Source: Tritrichomonas musculus (Eukaryota > Parabasalia > Tritrichomonadida > Tritrichomonadidae). Taken from it: 64,000 bases of DNA. The notes beneath the pieces are model-generated. The model made no database searches. It worked only from the letters and a program-made list of their open reading frames with translations, and had not been told where the DNA came from. How positions within the stretch are numbered: position 1 is the stretch's first letter; the number at the start of each line of letters is the position of its first letter. Where the stretch lies: contig JAPFFF010000014.1 in NCBI GenBank assembly GCA_039105265.1, positions 3,224,001 through 3,288,000 on the forward strand, given 5' to 3'. Shown here one piece after another: positions 34,401 through 44,300 of this stretch. The translations under genes and the position numbers were made by a program.

Positions 34401-37400
34401 GAGAAGGATCCACAGAATGAGGATTATTCGAACGATCAATAGATTGATGATGACGAGAAGGAGATAAAGATTGATGATGATGAGTATGATCAATAGATTG
34501 ATGATTATGAGAAGGAGATAAAGATTGGTGATGATGAGAAGGATCCACAGAATGAGGATGATTCGAACGATCAATAGATTGATGATGACGAGAAGGAGAT
34601 AAAGATTGATGATGATGATGAGAAGGATCCACAGAATGAGGATGATGAGAATGATCAATAGATTGATGATGATGATGAGAAGGAGACAAAGATTGAGGAC
34701 GATGAGAAGAAGCAGCGACGGCTTCATTTGAATGATTTGAATTTTTCCTATGATGATGCTTTTTATCTTTTTCTTTCTCCTTTTTTGAGTGAAAACCATG
34801 ATGACGACTCTCTTTCTCGTCTTTTTTGTCTTTCGCATCGAGAATCTCGTCAATTGACTTCTGAATGATCTGATGCAGCTGGCGGTTGCTGACGAGAATC
34901 ATGTCACTGTCACTGTCGAGATAATCCATGGCTGGACTGTTCTTCGTTGCTTGACGGTTGGATTCATTTCGCTTGCTTTTGTCACTTTTCTGACTAGATT
35001 TTAAATTATCCTGGTGATGTGATCTATCGTCCTGTTGGTGATGTGTGTAATTCAATTTCTTATTTTTCCTCCGCGACGATCCTTTGACTGTTTCTGTGCT
35101 TGGCGGTTTTAACACATTTTCAGTGAACTTTTTGTGTGACTTAGACGCCACTTTTGCAGCCTTCTCGTATTGGAAGGCATGCGAAAGCTCGAGGAAAACA
35201 AGCTGCTCCTCGGCGCCTCTGGAAAGTTCTAATGAAAAAGTCACCGAAGGCTCGAGACAGAAAGCTTGACTGCTAAAGTCTTCTTCTTCACTTTGTTCGT
35301 CTTCTCCTCCTTCGTGATTTTTAGTGGCTTCGTTTGCAGCGTCATCTTCTGGGCTCTCGTTGACATATGAGAAGAAATTCAGGTCGCAAACTGTGAGGTT
35401 CATGTGGTCGTGCACTTTGTACTTGATCTGCTTTTGGGAGGAGGAACGCTGGCCAGATTGCTGGCGGTTGCTTGCTCGCTTGTTTGATTCGGTACCCGAG
35501 CTTGAACTGGAAGAAGCATCACGCAAAAGGGGCTCGCGTAATTCTTTAACTTCTTGATCGGATTCTTGTCCTGATTTTGCATTGCTTTCTTTCATTAGTT
35601 CTTCATTTGTTTCTTGTCCTGATTTTGCACTGCTTTCTTGTTCTAGCTCGCCTTTAGTTTCTTGCTTTAGTTTTTCATTGCTTTCTTGTTCTGATTTTTC
35701 ATTTGATTCTTGTTTAGATTTGTCGTTGTTTCCCTGTTTTGATTTCTCACTTGATTCTTGCTCTGATTTTTCATTGCTTGTTTGTTTTAGTTTTTGATTG
35801 TTTTCTTGCTCTGATTTTTCATTGCTTGTTTGTTTTAGTTTTTGATTGTTTTCTTGCTCTGATTCTTCATTGTTCGCTTGTTCTGTTTTTACATTTCTTT
35901 TTTGTTTTAGTTTTCGATTGCTTTCTTGGTCTGATTTTTCATCTGTTTTGTCTTTGCTTTCACTCCTTAAGTTTTGTTCTGGCTCACTTTCTTCATAAGT
36001 TTCATCATACATGCTTTCTTCCATTTCATTTGAATCTGTCTCTTGTTCCCCTCCTAACTTCTTTTTGTCTTTTCGTTCTTTTCGCTCTTTTACTTTGTGT
36101 TCTCCCGGTTCTTGTTCATTGGATTCTTTTCCTTGTTCCATTTCCTCTTTATCTTTTGCCTTCTTTAGCTTCTTCTTGGATTCTCTTCGTGACTTTCTTT
36201 TTTTTCTCTTATTTTTTTGTTCTGCCTTTTCTTTGGCTTCTTGTTCTTTAACTTCCTGTTCTGCCTTTTCTTTGGCTTCTTGTTCTTTAACTTCCTGTTC
36301 TGCTTTTTCTTTGGCTTCTCGTTCTGCTTTTTCTTTGGCTTCTTTTTCTGCCTTTTCTTTGGCTTCTCGTTCTGCTTTTTCTTTGGCTTCTTTTTCTGCC
36401 TTTTCTTTGGCTTCTCGTTCTGCTTTTTCTTTGGCTTCTCGTTCTGCTTTTTCTTTGGCTTCTTTTTCTGCTTTTTCTTTGGCTTCTTTTTCTGCTTTTT
36501 CTCTTGCTTCTTTTTCTGCCTTTTCTCTTGCTTCTTTTTCTGCTTTTTCTCTTGCTTCTTTTTCTGCTTTTTCTCTTGCTTCTTTTTCCAGCTTTCTTTT
36601 AGCTCTTCTTTCTGCCTTTTCTTTTGCTTCTTTTTCTGCCATTTCTCTGATTTCTTCTCCAGCTTTTTCCCAGGCTTCTCTTTCTGCTTTCTCTTTAGCT
36701 TTTCTTTCTAATATTTTTTTAGCTCTCCTTTCTTTCCTTTCTTTAGCTTCTTTCTCTCTGGCTTCTTGCTCCATTTTTTCCAGAGCTTCCCGTTCTTTGT
36801 CTGCTTTTTCTTTTTCAAGCTTCCTTCTGGCTTCTCGCTCTAACTTTTTCTGAGCTTTTCGTTCTGCTTTCTCTTTAGCTTCTTGTTCTTTGGCTTCTTT
36901 TTCTCTGGCTTCTTGCTCAGCTCTTTCTCTGGCTTCTTGATCAGCGCTTTCTTTGGCTGCTCTTTTTCTAGCCTCTTTTTCAGCTTTAGCCTTTGCCTTT
37001 CGTTTTTCTCTGTTTTTGTAATATATTTCTTTGTCAATGTCGTATTTGCTCAAGGTTCCCCTCATATCTCTTTTTTTAATTAGACGATGTCTTTCATTTC
37101 CTCCTTCATCGTCTGAAACAAAAACATATTCCTCTTCCTCTTCTTCATAATCATAAATATAAATGCGATCTCCCATCGAATTAGCCCGTTTCATTGGTGG
37201 TAAATTAATCTTATATGGAGAATTAAAAAAAGATAATTTTGGAGTTTGTGCTGAATTTCTCCTTTTATATTGCTGACTATTAGCCATTAATATTCGTGGA
37301 TTTTTTCTTCGCATTATAAAATCATCATATACCAAATATGAAATGAGTTCTTCTTCTTCTTTGGTCAGAGGTCTTGGGCTTTTATTAATTTTGTTTCTCT

Positions 37401-38349
37401 TAGGTTTTATGCGTTTTTCTGAGCAATTATTTAAACTAAAATTAAGTTTGTCTAAATTACGATTTAAAAAGTTTTCGATGTCTTCATTTGCGTTATCGTT
37501 TGAATTTCCGTTTTTATGCAAATTAGTAGGACTAGATCTATTGAATTTCTTTTGATGGTTTTTATTTGTATCGTTGCTTTTTTTAAAAACGATTGTTTGA
37601 GCTAATGAATTAATGCTCATGCTACGTTTTTCTTTCCTTTGTGATAGTGGTGAATATTCTCTTTCTTTCTTATGGATTATAATTCTTCTGTTTCTAGAAG
37701 TGTTAGGATATAAATATTGGTATTTTTTGGTATAATCAAAAGTTGGTCCTTTATTTGACTTGATAGATGCATCTAGCTGAATAATATGCTTGTTTTTTAA
37801 ATAAAAGTCACAAATATCGTTATCATTTGTATAGTTTGGTGATTTATAAGTTTTAAAATTTGAAAAATGAAGTGGATGTGATTTTGGTGAAAACAAATAA
37901 TAATTTTCTTTGCATCTTGCACTTTCAGCATATTCTGAATTTTTTACTCGTAGTCTGTAGCGCCAAAATTTATTTGTAAAGATGAATTTATTTTTTGGTT
38001 TTGTTTCTTCTTCGTCATCACTAAAAAAATCAGAATAATGGTTAAAATTAATAGCATTTTGCCTATTTTGTATTATGTTAATTTTAGGCACTGGGCTTGA
38101 GTCCATTGAATTAAAATCGTATAAACCATAATTTAATGATTGTGAAAGTGGTGATGGTTTTCTTGGAGATGATAATACTAGTGGATGTGGCTTTGCAGGT
38201 GTTAAGAGAGCTTTTTTAACTTCAGGTGGATGATATGGTTGAGTTTTCGAAAAATTCATTGGTGAAAACGTAACATTATCATTTTTTTCCTCCATCGAAA
38301 TTGGGGCGCGCAACTTATTTAAATTTGATAAGTTTTGTTGCGCTTTCAT
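31474..38349 (-). CDS. 2291-residue low-complexity protein with three unlike repeat blocks
   Basis: No signal peptide, transmembrane span or named domain is seen. Residues 1-430 are Ser/Pro/Lys-rich with YxLYPN-type aromatic stretches and may hold the only folded part. About 447-720 is a Lys/Glu/Ala array (KEKAEKEA, octamer-like), probably one long charged single helix or coiled coil. About 787-927 carries SEQESN-xKLKQ repeats. About 1210-1383 is a His/Ser-rich array (HHQSIDHSHHPHSVDPS). About 1840-2233 is an acidic NENESKNENEDENNG array. A short beta-like motif, SSDFSSxxNNxIIIQIKGE, recurs around the last array (near 33010, 32870 and at the C-terminus, 31520). GC content rises to about half near 33000-34130 and 34780-35560. 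Function unknown; scaffold or surface-coat filler are guesses. Confidence 0.8.
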   Translation of the reverse strand: MKAQQNLSNLNKLRAPISMEEKNDNVTFSPMNFSKTQPYHPPEVKKALLTPAKPHPLVLSSPRKPSPLSQSLNYGLYDFNSMDSSPVPKINIIQNRQNAINFNHYSDFFSDDEEETKPKNKFIFTNKFWRYRLRVKNSEYAESARCKENYYLFSPKSHPLHFSNFKTYKSPNYTNDNDICDFYLKNKHIIQLDASIKSNKGPTFDYTKKYQYLYPNTSRNRRIIIHKKEREYSPLSQRKEKRSMSINSLAQTIVFKKSNDTNKNHQKKFNRSSPTNLHKNGNSNDNANEDIENFLNRNLDKLNFSLNNCSEKRIKPKRNKINKSPRPLTKEEEELISYLVYDDFIMRRKNPRILMANSQQYKRRNSAQTPKLSFFNSPYKINLPPMKRANSMGDRIYIYDYEEEEEEYVFVSDDEGGNERHRLIKKRDMRGTLSKYDIDKEIYYKNREKRKAKAKAEKEARKRAAKESADQEARERAEQEAREKEAKEQEAKEKAERKAQKKLEREARRKLEKEKADKEREALEKMEQEAREKEAKERKERRAKKILERKAKEKAEREAWEKAGEEIREMAEKEAKEKAERRAKRKLEKEAREKAEKEAREKAEKEAREKAEKEAREKAEKEAKEKAEKEAKEKAEREAKEKAEREAKEKAEKEAKEKAEREAKEKAEKEAKEKAEREAKEKAEQEVKEQEAKEKAEQEVKEQEAKEKAEQKNKRKKRKSRRESKKKLKKAKDKEEMEQGKESNEQEPGEHKVKERKERKDKKKLGGEQETDSNEMEESMYDETYEESEPEQNLRSESKDKTDEKSDQESNRKLKQKRNVKTEQANNEESEQENNQKLKQTSNEKSEQENNQKLKQTSNEKSEQESSEKSKQGNNDKSKQESNEKSEQESNEKLKQETKGELEQESSAKSGQETNEELMKESNAKSGQESDQEVKELREPLLRDASSSSSSGTESNKRASNRQQSGQRSSSQKQIKYKVHDHMNLTVCDLNFFSYVNESPEDDAANEATKNHEGGEDEQSEEEDFSSQAFCLEPSVTFSLELSRGAEEQLVFLELSHAFQYEKAAKVASKSHKKFTENVLKPPSTETVKGSSRRKNKKLNYTHHQQDDRSHHQDNLKSSQKSDKSKRNESNRQATKNSPAMDYLDSDSDMILVSNRQLHQIIQKSIDEILDAKDKKDEKESRHHGFHSKKEKEKDKKHHHRKNSNHSNEAVAASSHRPQSLSPSHHHHQSIDHSHHPHSVDPSHHHHQSLSPSRHHQSIDRSNHPHSVDPSHHHQSLSPSHNHQSIDHTHHHQSLSPSRHHQSIDRSNNPHSVDPSRHHQSIDHSNDPNSVDSSRRHQSIDHSHHPHFVDPSHHPHSVDPSHHPHSTTSLASTNHPQSEASIDFHSPNKKFEPISFDNYHQRRKKTFNKLYHVHYRKNVPHLMPPPNPSPNTDASLSSNANHSLNEGKLNPFIDQIKDELNHPLCKQTIDNSGSDSLGSTKERGKTNKEKNPFLSNEAGPASDHSSKKEKIKDSKNSFVSYEIDDDNFNKFNDFIMAKGDNEAGSEDGQFINEAFMTMTDVPVPKININISTASESNAINKISSAPPIMNTDSYAAKNSENSIANKSDSDKNNSNEGIVSKNDSDKNSGENDIVSKGDIDKDDNNEDNIAGKSDSSKNGSEGCIASMNDSGKKDDACTNSGSLDIRRIDDDGEDIQKSEEKVTKPVDKSLHVTFLPKDLKRPSKPNVADSENALLSFFANESEYVESLRDGIKEEEGDVQAAGEDDEHEASSDFSSACNNEILIQIMGDEEEDSGSKPGEDEASHNSSHSNETENEMSSDFSSVNNNKIIIQIKGESNEYESNEGKSNGNEDENNGNENESKNENENEDENNENEDKNNGNENESKNENEDKNNGNENESKNENEDEDENNGNENESKNENEDKNNGNENESKNEDEDKNNENESKNENEDEDENNGNENEDKNNENESKNENEDKNNGNENESKNENEDEDENNGNENESKNENEDKNNGNENESKNEDEDKNNENESKNENEDEDEDENNGNENESKNENEDENNGNENESKNENESKNENEDKNNGNENESKNENEDEDENNGNENESKNENEDKNNGNENESKNEDEDKNNENESKNENEDEDEDENNGNENESKNENEDENNGNENESKNENEDENNENESKNENEDENNENESKNENESKNENESKNENESKNENESKNEDEDKNNGNEKESKNNENEAEVKSGEEGCVVGDHNSDESKNINNYDYETGSENYSTYNNEIIIQIKGESDEYVSEK
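31650..32830 (-). repeat. Coding satellite: NENESKNENED array
   Basis: About 1.2 kb of 18-base-type units (plus strand CTTTCATTTTCATTTTTG and variants) encode the acidic Asn/Glu array. Higher-order units of some 200-400 bases are repeated within it (compare 31925-32160 with 32225-32460), so the array grew in at least two steps. The period is a multiple of three, which leaves all frames open on both strands. Confidence 0.9.
34200..34720 (-). repeat. Coding repeat: His/Ser array HHQSIDHSHHPHSVDPS
   Basis: Repeats of about 17 residues, built from HQSIDHSxHPHSVDPS and HHQSLSPSRH modules in mixed order, lie in the middle of the giant protein. The His density would allow metal binding, which is not shown. 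Confidence 0.85.
36190..37010 (-). repeat. Coding repeat: KEAKEKAE charged-helix array
   Basis: About 24-base units (plus strand GCTTCTTTTTCTGCTTTTTCT with variants) encode KEA(K/R)EKAE octads, typical of a long single alpha-helix. Confidence 0.88.
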
Positions 38350-38675
38350 GAAATTTTAACAGTTTAATTTCATGTTTTTTTTTATCACAAAATTTTATGA
38401 GACTCATAGAAAAAAATTTTTTTTCGAAAATTCTTTAAATGTTTATTTTTACCAAAATTCTTTAAAATAAAATAATTAAATATTAATTTAAAATGAATTA
38501 CAATCATTATAATATATGTAACCATATTAATTTAATTATTTTTCTTTTATCCATTGAGATAATCATTAATTATATAAGATTTTCTTATGTTTTTTTGATT
38601 TATTCTTTTCAAATAAACTTTTTCAAAAAATATTTAATAAATAACGAACAACCATTCAAAATATATTTTATATGA

Positions 38676-40208
38676 ATGAATTCTAAATCTGGGAAGTCTA
38701 ATCAAGAGTTTTATGATGAATATAGTACTGAAGAAGAAGACGAAGATATGATAAATGAGAATGGAAATATTTATACAGAATCCGAAACGCCGCACTATGT
38801 TTCAATTGTTGATACTATTCCGACAATCGATTTTCTTATGAATCCAAATTGCATCTCCAGTCATCAAACAAATGAAAATGAAGATCAGGTTTCATCCAAC
38901 TGCGATGAGGATGAGAATGAAAACTCTTATGTTCCATTAACTCAGCCTAAATCTCATAATTCATGCCCTCCTTCGGTTTCTTGCAAAATTTCTAATGATA
39001 GCTCGAATACAAATAGTTCCGATGATATTTCGACAACAGCTGTCAACGATAATCAATCTTTTTGTGGAGTTTATGATGGTTATAGTAATCACGATGATTA
39101 TGAAAATAAAGAATCTAATGATGAACAAGTATTTGGAATTCTCGATATGAAGCCAGAATCATTACCAGTTCCTCCATTTTTTAACGAGCCTGCCACGATT
39201 GAAGCAATGGAACGTCTCGGATTTGTTCCAGCAGATTTGATGCCATCAGACTACTCTCAGGTACCTGGAAATGATGAAATACGATTTCGTCTTATTATCG
39301 AGCTTGAGAAACGGAGAATTCAGATGATTGAAGAAGTCATTGATGAAAGAAATAAAATTATTAAAGGAGCCCAAATGCAAGAAGCAAATATTACATCAAA
39401 CCATAATAATTCCAAAGCTAAAGCCAAAATCAAAAGAAAAGGTAAAAGAAAGGTAAAAAAAGTTGGTAAAAAAAAGAAAAAGAAAGTTAAGCAAGTTTAC
39501 CCTGATGAATATGAGGAAAGTACTGTAATAAAACATAATAAACCTAAGTCAAAAAGAAGACGAGTAAAGAAGATCAAGCAAGAGCCTGAACCTGAGCCTG
39601 AGCTTGAACCTGAAATTACTAATAATTTTTTATCTATTACTAAGCCAACAATAACTCGGAAAAAAGGTGTTAAAAAAGAACTAACCGCAGATGAAATTAG
39701 AAAAAAGAAAATTGAAAAAACGATTTTAAACCAGCAGAAAAAAGTGCAGCTTGAAATTGCAAAGAAGACAGAAGAATCTGAAAAAAGATTAAAATTACAA
39801 CAAGAACAGAAAAACAGAGAAGCATACGAAATAAAGCAAAAAAGATTGCAAAGAAAAAAAGAAATATTTTTGATGAAAAAAGAAAATGATTTAAAAAAGC
39901 AAAGGGCAGCACAAAAAGCATTAATGAAAATGGATGAAGTGGAACAAAGACAAGCTGAAATTAGAAGGAAGAAACTTGACGAAATTAAACGGAAAAATGA
40001 ATTAAGAGAGCAGAGACTGATGAGAGCAAAGTGTAACATGCAAATGAAGCATGATGAACAAGTTAGAAGATTAAATGATTCAATGCAAAAAGCTGAAAGT
40101 AAAAATAAAATAACACAAGGAATCATAACAAAAGGGAGACCGAGTAGAGCAACAGCTAAAATAATTGTACCACAAGTCCCGCCAAAGAAGCATCAATCTC
40201 CAAAGTGA
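38676..40208 (+). CDS. Lys/Glu-rich coiled-coil protein, 510 residues
   Basis: Residues 1-160 are acidic and Ser/Asn-rich. A short block at about 160-230 (PPFFNEPATIEAMERLGFVP, then FRLIIELEKRRIQMIEEVID) looks folded and helical. From about 240 the protein is strongly basic (KAKIKRKGKRKVKKVGKKKKKK, split by linkers), carries an EPEPEPELEPE stretch near 310, and ends in a Lys/Glu/Gln-rich coiled coil at about 340-470. The basic runs suggest nuclear location or binding to nucleic acid or microtubules. I cannot name the family. An upstream ATG at 38672 is in another frame and ends at once, so 38676 is the start. Confidence 0.78.
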   Translation: MNSKSGKSNQEFYDEYSTEEEDEDMINENGNIYTESETPHYVSIVDTIPTIDFLMNPNCISSHQTNENEDQVSSNCDEDENENSYVPLTQPKSHNSCPPSVSCKISNDSSNTNSSDDISTTAVNDNQSFCGVYDGYSNHDDYENKESNDEQVFGILDMKPESLPVPPFFNEPATIEAMERLGFVPADLMPSDYSQVPGNDEIRFRLIIELEKRRIQMIEEVIDERNKIIKGAQMQEANITSNHNNSKAKAKIKRKGKRKVKKVGKKKKKKVKQVYPDEYEESTVIKHNKPKSKRRRVKKIKQEPEPEPELEPEITNNFLSITKPTITRKKGVKKELTADEIRKKKIEKTILNQQKKVQLEIAKKTEESEKRLKLQQEQKNREAYEIKQKRLQRKKEIFLMKKENDLKKQRAAQKALMKMDEVEQRQAEIRRKKLDEIKRKNELREQRLMRAKCNMQMKHDEQVRRLNDSMQKAESKNKITQGIITKGRPSRATAKIIVPQVPPKKHQSPK

Positions 40209-41299
40209 CTATCATAGTATTTGGCTTATGTTCTTTTTCATGCCATCTTTTTTATTTGTTTGTATTATTTTCTTTATTTGAATAAACGTTTAGCTTTAAT
40301 ATTTTGACAAATATAGGTTATATTTTTTAAGCATGCTTCAAAATATAGTTTATATATGTTATGTGGAAATTAATTTACACTTTGTAAAGAAAATGTGAGT
40401 TTTTGTTTTTTATTTTCATTATATTATTATTTTATTACTTCACAAAATTTTAATCAATTTCTTAATTTTATTCAATATGTTATTCAAAATTTTGTAAGCT
40501 CATTCAATATAAAATCTGATATTTACTGTCAAATGTTTATAAATAACAGATCGTTTGATTCATAAAAAAATGTTAAATTCAACGTTTATCAAATTAGATC
40601 TTTTTTACTCAAAATGAAACATTTTTCTTATTTCATTATGTTGGATTTCATCAATTATTTGGATTTTGAGTATTTTTTTTAATATGAATAAATTTCTTCA
40701 TTGATATTGATTGTGTGCTGTAATATCAATGAAAAAAAGAAATAAATATTTATTGTTTGCTTTTGATTTGTGCTGTTCTTAAAGAATAAAAATAAAGGTG
40801 AGGTGAAACTAAAACATCTTTATTAATGAATTCCATTTTTATAATGTTTTTAAATTTGCAATCAATATTAATATTGATAAAACTGTTACTTTTCATATAT
40901 TGGTTCAGATGTGAAATCACTTGGCAAATGAATTGATCAAATTTGCTCTCAATTTTTTGTTGTTTAAAAAAATCATTTTTGCTTCTTTTTCAGTCAGCAT
41001 AATTCATCACCAATAAAGAAAAAATCAATTAACGAAATGAATTAATGATTATATATATATATAAAATTATACAATTTTGATTACATCAAAAAATGAATTA
41101 CATTGATGTGTATTCAATTTGTTCACAATTTTGAAAATAAAAATGCATGAAGTATGAAATTGAAAAATTTTTTTCTTCAAAAAAAAATTAATCATTAAAA
41201 GATATATCTTTTATTAATTCTAATCTTTTCCTTTTAATGTTATTTTAATCAAAGGTTCGATTAATGACCAAAAAGTATTTGTAGTTGCTTGTTTCGACA
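40209..41299. other. 1.1-kb AT-rich gap
   Basis: It holds the 3' flank of the Lys/Glu-rich gene and the upstream region of the deubiquitinase gene. A short TA microsatellite lies near 41051-41064. No coding frame or inverted repeat is supported. Confidence 0.5.
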
Positions 41300-41307
41300 A
41301 GCGGTTT
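41300..41307 (+). promoter_or_regulatory. M3-like core promoter element of the USP gene
   Basis: AGCGGTTT is a full match to the T. vaginalis M3 consensus, 50-57 bases before the ATG at 41357. No good initiator is seen between it and the ATG. Confidence 0.5.
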
Positions 41308-41356
41308 TTTCTAAGAATATATCTCAAATTTGAGCTCAGTTCTGAACAAGCCTTGA

Positions 41357-44300
41357 ATGACTGACACAATTGAAATTCCAAGCATTGACGACTTTATTGC
41401 CGAGGGAGATGACATTACCGATAATGTTAAAAATCTGAGCAAGACAATTTCTACACTTCTTAAGGACTCTCCAGAAAATTATTCAAAAAAAATATATGAT
41501 TTCTTCAAATCAACTCTTCTTTCAATTTGGAATACAATTTTAACTTCGCCATATCCATCGCGCCCAACGAGTTTAACCAAAGAGATCTCGACATTTACTG
41601 AAAAATATTGTCTTTTGTGTGTTCATACTAATTTAATTCCATCAATGGTATTAGCAATTTACTCAACGTTTGATAATTCCTTTCGCAAAGGTTTGTTTAA
41701 TTACAAAGTAGATATGACTCTAACAGAAGAAACAATCGATAATATTCTCGAAAGCGGATTAGATGACAATAATTCTAATGATAATAATAATAATGATTCC
41801 ATTCTTTTATCCAAAAGGCCATCTGCTGAAGATAAAAGAAGGAATATTGTACTTACACCACTTATATGTCAAATTGTACAATCCCGCATGTTTAAAAAAA
41901 CAAAAGAACTTTTTCTAAATGATGAATTAACAATTGAACAAATCTCAGCTATTGATCAACTCTTTTCATGTATTGAATCCAGTATTAACTCAAAAATTGT
42001 ATCGGCTATATTACCAATGCTTGTAGATATTACAATCAATCTCATTAATACAAAATATTTATATCCTAATACTAAGCCCGCAGCTTCAGATGACACAGAT
42101 AAAAATTATTTACCTAAATTATGCAATTTTTTGTCAACCTTTGCCCAAATGATTCCTCAACCAGACATAATTGATTCTATATTAAAAATTCTTTATGAGC
42201 TTTCAGGTGATAAGCGTCCTTTCAATATGAGGCTCAACTCAATATCAGGTATGATCCATGTGATAGAAACAGTTGGAATAGGAAATTCAGCCGAAATGGT
42301 CAAAGATGCAATGATAAATGCTTTAACAACATCAAGTCAATCTTCAATTTTGGATTCTGTATGCAATTTTCTTCCTAAATTAGCGAAAGAAACTGAATTC
42401 GATGATAATGATCTTCACAATCTTTTATTAAGAGCAATAAATAGTGATGATAAGCTTGTTTCAGCTTTAATAGATGTAGTAAACACACTAGAGCGTAATA
42501 TTGATCAATTTGCTAATGAATTAGCTAATTATGAAATTTTATCACCAACATTATACTGTTTAGTTATTGGGAAAACTCAGAATGAAGATATTACTAGAAA
42601 ATTATTTAATCAGCTTCTTTCATTAACAGATAAGTTAATGGTTAGAAAAGGCGCAATTGCACATGTTGACCTTAACGATAGAATTAAAAAGCATATGAAC
42701 GAAGAAGGTGTTGATTTAGTTAAATTATTAACCTTTTTATTCCTCTGTGCGCCAAACGCTGAAACGATTCCTAATTTAATCATCCGTATTTTCAATTTGC
42801 AACAGATTCCAGAAGATTTAATTCCTGTGCTTAAGAATTCATCCAGAAAATTAAATGATTTTGATTCAGTACAATCTATAATAGCTTTGTTCAATGTTTT
42901 AATTGAGCTTTTAAAGAAAGAAGAACTAAAGTTTGACAAAAATCCGCACAATCATTTTATTGATTCTTTGGTTCAAGTTGTTACACAATGGATTCGAACC
43001 TCACAACAAATTAATAGCGAAACTTCACAAATTTTAAAGCAACTTTCAGAACTTAATTTCTCACAAATTAACGATTATGTTATAAGTTTAGCAAACGAAC
43101 TAATTTCAAAATGCAATATTATTAAAAGCAACATTGATTTTTTATTTAAAGTTTTAAATGACACTGTTCCTCCGAAACATGCAAATTGGCTCATTTGCAG
43201 CATTTTTACTTTAATTCATTCGAACGATGAACTCGTAAGTATTTGTTATAATATAATAATTGATCATCTCCAATCACTCAAAAACAATGAATCGGAAAAT
43301 AAGAATAGATTTATTAATGGTGTATATCTTTTATATAATGCTGTTACTTTTGAGGCTGATTATTTTATGGTCGGTGAACAAAATAATGGCTTTGTACAAA
43401 ATATTAAACTCCACCTTCAAAATGATTCTGATACGTATTTAACTGTTTCCCTTCATCCATTTCATAGTACAAGAAGAATTTTTGCTGAAGTTGCAAATGC
43501 TATGAATATTGAAACAGATCAATTTCAATTAATGTTAAATGACGAAGAAGAAAAACTATTGAAATTCAATGCTCCTTTGGAAACAATTTCTACACTTGGT
43601 TTTTTCAATGAAGAAAGTCTCGCAAATGATTGCTCTGAAAATGATTCAATACCAATTGAATTATTATTCCGAAAGAATGAAGATTTATCGGTTGATTATC
43701 CAATTACACCAAATCCAAAGGCATATTTAACTCCTTTCTTGAATTTACTTGCTCCAAAAATTTCTATTTTGTTTGATTTACTTGAATATCATGACTCTGA
43801 TATTGATTTAGATTTTGAGAGACGAATTTTGTTTTTAATTATAAAATTATTCCCACAATTACATATTGATCCAAAGACAATACTTCAAGAAGTAATAGTT
43901 GGAAGATTACCATTAGAAAAAGCAATTCTTTTCAAAGATTGTCTTCGTGTCTTTCCTTATGCTGTTGCTTGCTCAACAAATAACTATATTAAAGAAATGC
44001 AGTTACAGCAGCAACAATTATCAAAGAAAACTGAAGATTCACAAGATAATAATATAGAAGATGAAAATGAAAATAAGAAATTAATAATTAAACAATTTAT
44101 TATTGAGCTTGCTTCACATAGATACGACATTGTTTCACTTTCAATTGCCTGTAGTGCTCTTAATTCTCTAAAACTTCAATTTGGCTTTGACAAAGAAGAA
44201 ATGAAAAAATGTCTTCTTGATTGTCAAAGCCAACATGTAAGAATAATGGCATCAAATTTAACCTCGCCGACTTTAACAAACGAATCTGATTTTATAGAAC

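Noticed and set aside
41240-41310. GGTTCGATTAATGACC as a possible tRNA T-loop
   Set aside because: No acceptor, D or anticodon stem can be drawn around it; the region is simply the promoter of the deubiquitinase gene.
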